In this document: positions 6,616-8,151 of the stretch, piece by piece
Numbering within the stretch: position 1 is the first letter of the stretch
Layout: every line of letters starts with the position of its first letter
DNA from: Planctomycetota bacterium
GTDB taxonomy: Bacteria; Planctomycetota; Phycisphaerae; WQYP01
Direction: 5' to 3'
Assembly: GCA_021805585.1 (NCBI GenBank)
Contig: JAJZEY010000078.1
Location: 1 to 8,151 of the forward strand
Length of the DNA stretch: 8,151 nucleotides
The notes under the pieces: model-generated
Database searches by the model: none
Told to the model about the DNA's origin: nothing
Seen by the model: the letters and a program-made list of their open reading frames with translations, nothing else
Position numbers and translations under genes: made by a program

Positions 6616-8151
6616 ATGACGTGTCGATCTTCAGTGCGTTCCAGCCTTTTCGGCGGAGTTCTGGTCCTGGCGGGTTTGTTAACCGCGGCCTTGAGTCGCG
6701 CTGCGGTTAATCCGAATGTTGCCGCGCAGGCTCCGCTGGCCAATCGCGTTCCGGCCGGGGTTTTGTTTTACATAGGCTGGAACGGCTCGCCGGCGCATTG
6801 GCCGGGCTATGCCAAATCCACGCTGGCGCGGTTTCTTAAGCGGTCTCATTTCGCGGCTTTTATGGCGGATGGACTGCCGGCATTGTTGAAAAGTGCCGCA
6901 TGGCGGCACACCCCGCTGCCGGTAACCGCAACGTCGCAGGGTCTCATTCAAAAAGATATATCCCTGCTGGCCCGCCATCCCTGGGCGTTTTATTGCCTGC
7001 CGGCCGCAAAAACCGATGGCAGCCTGAGTACCGCACTTGTGATTGATGCCGGCCCGGATGGAAAGTCCGTGCTTGCGGCGCTGCGGGAACAAATCGCCGC
7101 GAAATTGCCCGCCAGCGCGGCCGCGGTATGTGGTCGAACGGGTTTGTTTTGCTATCTGTTTACCCATCCCCGCGTGCGCATGCGGGCGGCATTAAACGGC
7201 CATGGACACGGATTGGCAACGGATGCCAAATATTGCGCCGCAATCGGACAGTTGCCCGCCACGGGCGGTTACGCCGTATATGCCGATCTGTCCGGTCTAC
7301 TGGCGGCTGCGGATGCCTATACCGGACAAAATCCGGCGATCAAAAGCCATTGGAAAAAGGTGAAAACCGCTTTTGCGCTGGGCGGCTATACGGTTTATTC
7401 CGAAGGCGGTGGCCTGGTTGGCGGACACTGGCAGGATGGCGCATTTCTGGCAATGCCAAATTCACGGCCATCGCAGGGCAAGGCGGTTCGTGCCTTGCTC
7501 GCAAGGGTGCCTGCGGGTGCCACATCCATGACCGTGGTACATTTTGCCATGCCCAAACTGTACGGCTTTGCCATGGCTTCCGCGGACCTGTATGGCCAGC
7601 GTGCGGTGGTGAAGCAGACGCTTTCGCAAGTAGCCTCCATGACCGGCATAAGCCTGCGCAAAGATGTTCTGGCCTCCTTCGGTTCGCACTGGCTTTTTTA
7701 TACACCGGCGCAGGCTGCGAATCCGACCCTCGGTTTTTTAATGGTCAACAGGCTGCGGCATCCAACGCGACTGGCCAATGCCATTGTCATTGCCGCGCCG
7801 CTGGCCCTGATGGGAATTAATGCCCAACTTGAACAGCATGGTATTAAACATGCCGCCGCGGTAATGCGCAACCTTACCGTCGGCAACGTGACGGTCTATT
7901 ACATTCATTCTCCTAAAAGTCCGATATCGCCGGCCTGGGCATTGGATGGCAATACCTTTTATTTTTCCCTGAGCCCCGCCCGTATTGCCCGTGCCATTGA
8001 ACATCCGGGCAAACCGATTACCACTGACGCTGATTTTCGCAAGGCCATGGCGGGCTTAAACCTGCCCACACAGGCAATTGAAGCGGTCGGTTATGAAGAT
8101 CAGGGGGCACTTCTTCCCCAGGGTTACAATATGGTGACCCAGGTTCTGGCC
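6616..8151 (+). CDS. Predicted secreted protein, DUF3352-like (partial, 3' end beyond right edge)
   Basis: The frame is open for 512 codons from ATG at 6616 to the window end. AGGA (6605-6608) lies seven bases before the start. Residues 1-30 look like a Sec signal peptide: arginines in the first eight residues, a hydrophobic stretch (LFGGVLVLAGLLTAAL), and probable cleavage near SRA-A at 27-30. The mature part opens with VPAGVLFYIGWNG (45-57), the 'protein of self-description' start typical of DUF3352-like proteins. Repeats of the pattern 'alpha-helix, then VYADL- or FYFSLSP-type strand' follow (for example 219-231 and 447-463). PAWALDGNTFYFSLSPARIARAIE (439-462) and FRKAMAGL (474-481) fit the same family. 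No catalytic residues or metal sites are evident, and the function of such proteins is unknown to me. It is transcribed away from the lipoprotein gene. The gene call is firm; the family name is a pattern judgement. Confidence 0.83.
   Translation, partial: MTCRSSVRSSLFGGVLVLAGLLTAALSRAAVNPNVAAQAPLANRVPAGVLFYIGWNGSPAHWPGYAKSTLARFLKRSHFAAFMADGLPALLKSAAWRHTPLPVTATSQGLIQKDISLLARHPWAFYCLPAAKTDGSLSTALVIDAGPDGKSVLAALREQIAAKLPASAAAVCGRTGLFCYLFTHPRVRMRAALNGHGHGLATDAKYCAAIGQLPATGGYAVYADLSGLLAAADAYTGQNPAIKSHWKKVKTAFALGGYTVYSEGGGLVGGHWQDGAFLAMPNSRPSQGKAVRALLARVPAGATSMTVVHFAMPKLYGFAMASADLYGQRAVVKQTLSQVASMTGISLRKDVLASFGSHWLFYTPAQAANPTLGFLMVNRLRHPTRLANAIVIAAPLALMGINAQLEQHGIKHAAAVMRNLTVGNVTVYYIHSPKSPISPAWALDGNTFYFSLSPARIARAIEHPGKPITTDADFRKAMAGLNLPTQAIEAVGYEDQGALLPQGYNMVTQVLA

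Noticed and set aside
7128..7820. Plus-strand ORF of 230 codons
   Set aside because: Out-of-frame shadow of the secreted-protein gene, cysteine- and glycine-rich with no start signal.

Overview
The window most likely comes from a planctomycete, perhaps Phycisphaerae. This rests on a moderately GC-rich sequence, a lipoprotein resembling the DUF6655 family I associate with Planctomycetota, a large AsmA-like protein, and a secreted protein of a DUF3352-like type often seen there. No rRNA or other marker gene is present, so the placement is an inference.

Four protein genes fill the window. Three lie on the minus strand. Reading from the right they are a lipoprotein (6037-5372), a 1179-residue AsmA-like envelope protein (5272-1733), and a DNA methyltransferase that starts at 1592 and runs off the left edge. 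The fourth is divergent on the plus strand: a secreted protein that starts at 6616 and runs off the right edge. Both edge genes are open to the end of the window without a stop codon.

The lipoprotein, the AsmA-like protein and the secreted protein all look like cell-envelope proteins, and the first two are probably co-transcribed (99-base gap). The methyltransferase has its own 140-base upstream region. That region holds a candidate extended -10 promoter with an inverted repeat over the -35, so it is probably a separate unit.

The most interesting item is the methyltransferase. After a normal beta-class N6/N4 amino-methyltransferase domain (about residues 1-262) comes an unrecognised region of about 200 residues with different codon use. 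A GIY-YIG-like nuclease core follows (GLY at 482-484, YIG at 497-499) and is cut by the window edge. This suggests a one-chain modification/nuclease protein.

The second item is the long divergent spacer (about 6038-6615). It holds two adjacent hairpins. The larger one is better paired when read on the minus strand, and it covers part of a Shine-Dalgarno sequence in front of a 57-codon ORF. This could be an RNA leader element, or it could be chance.
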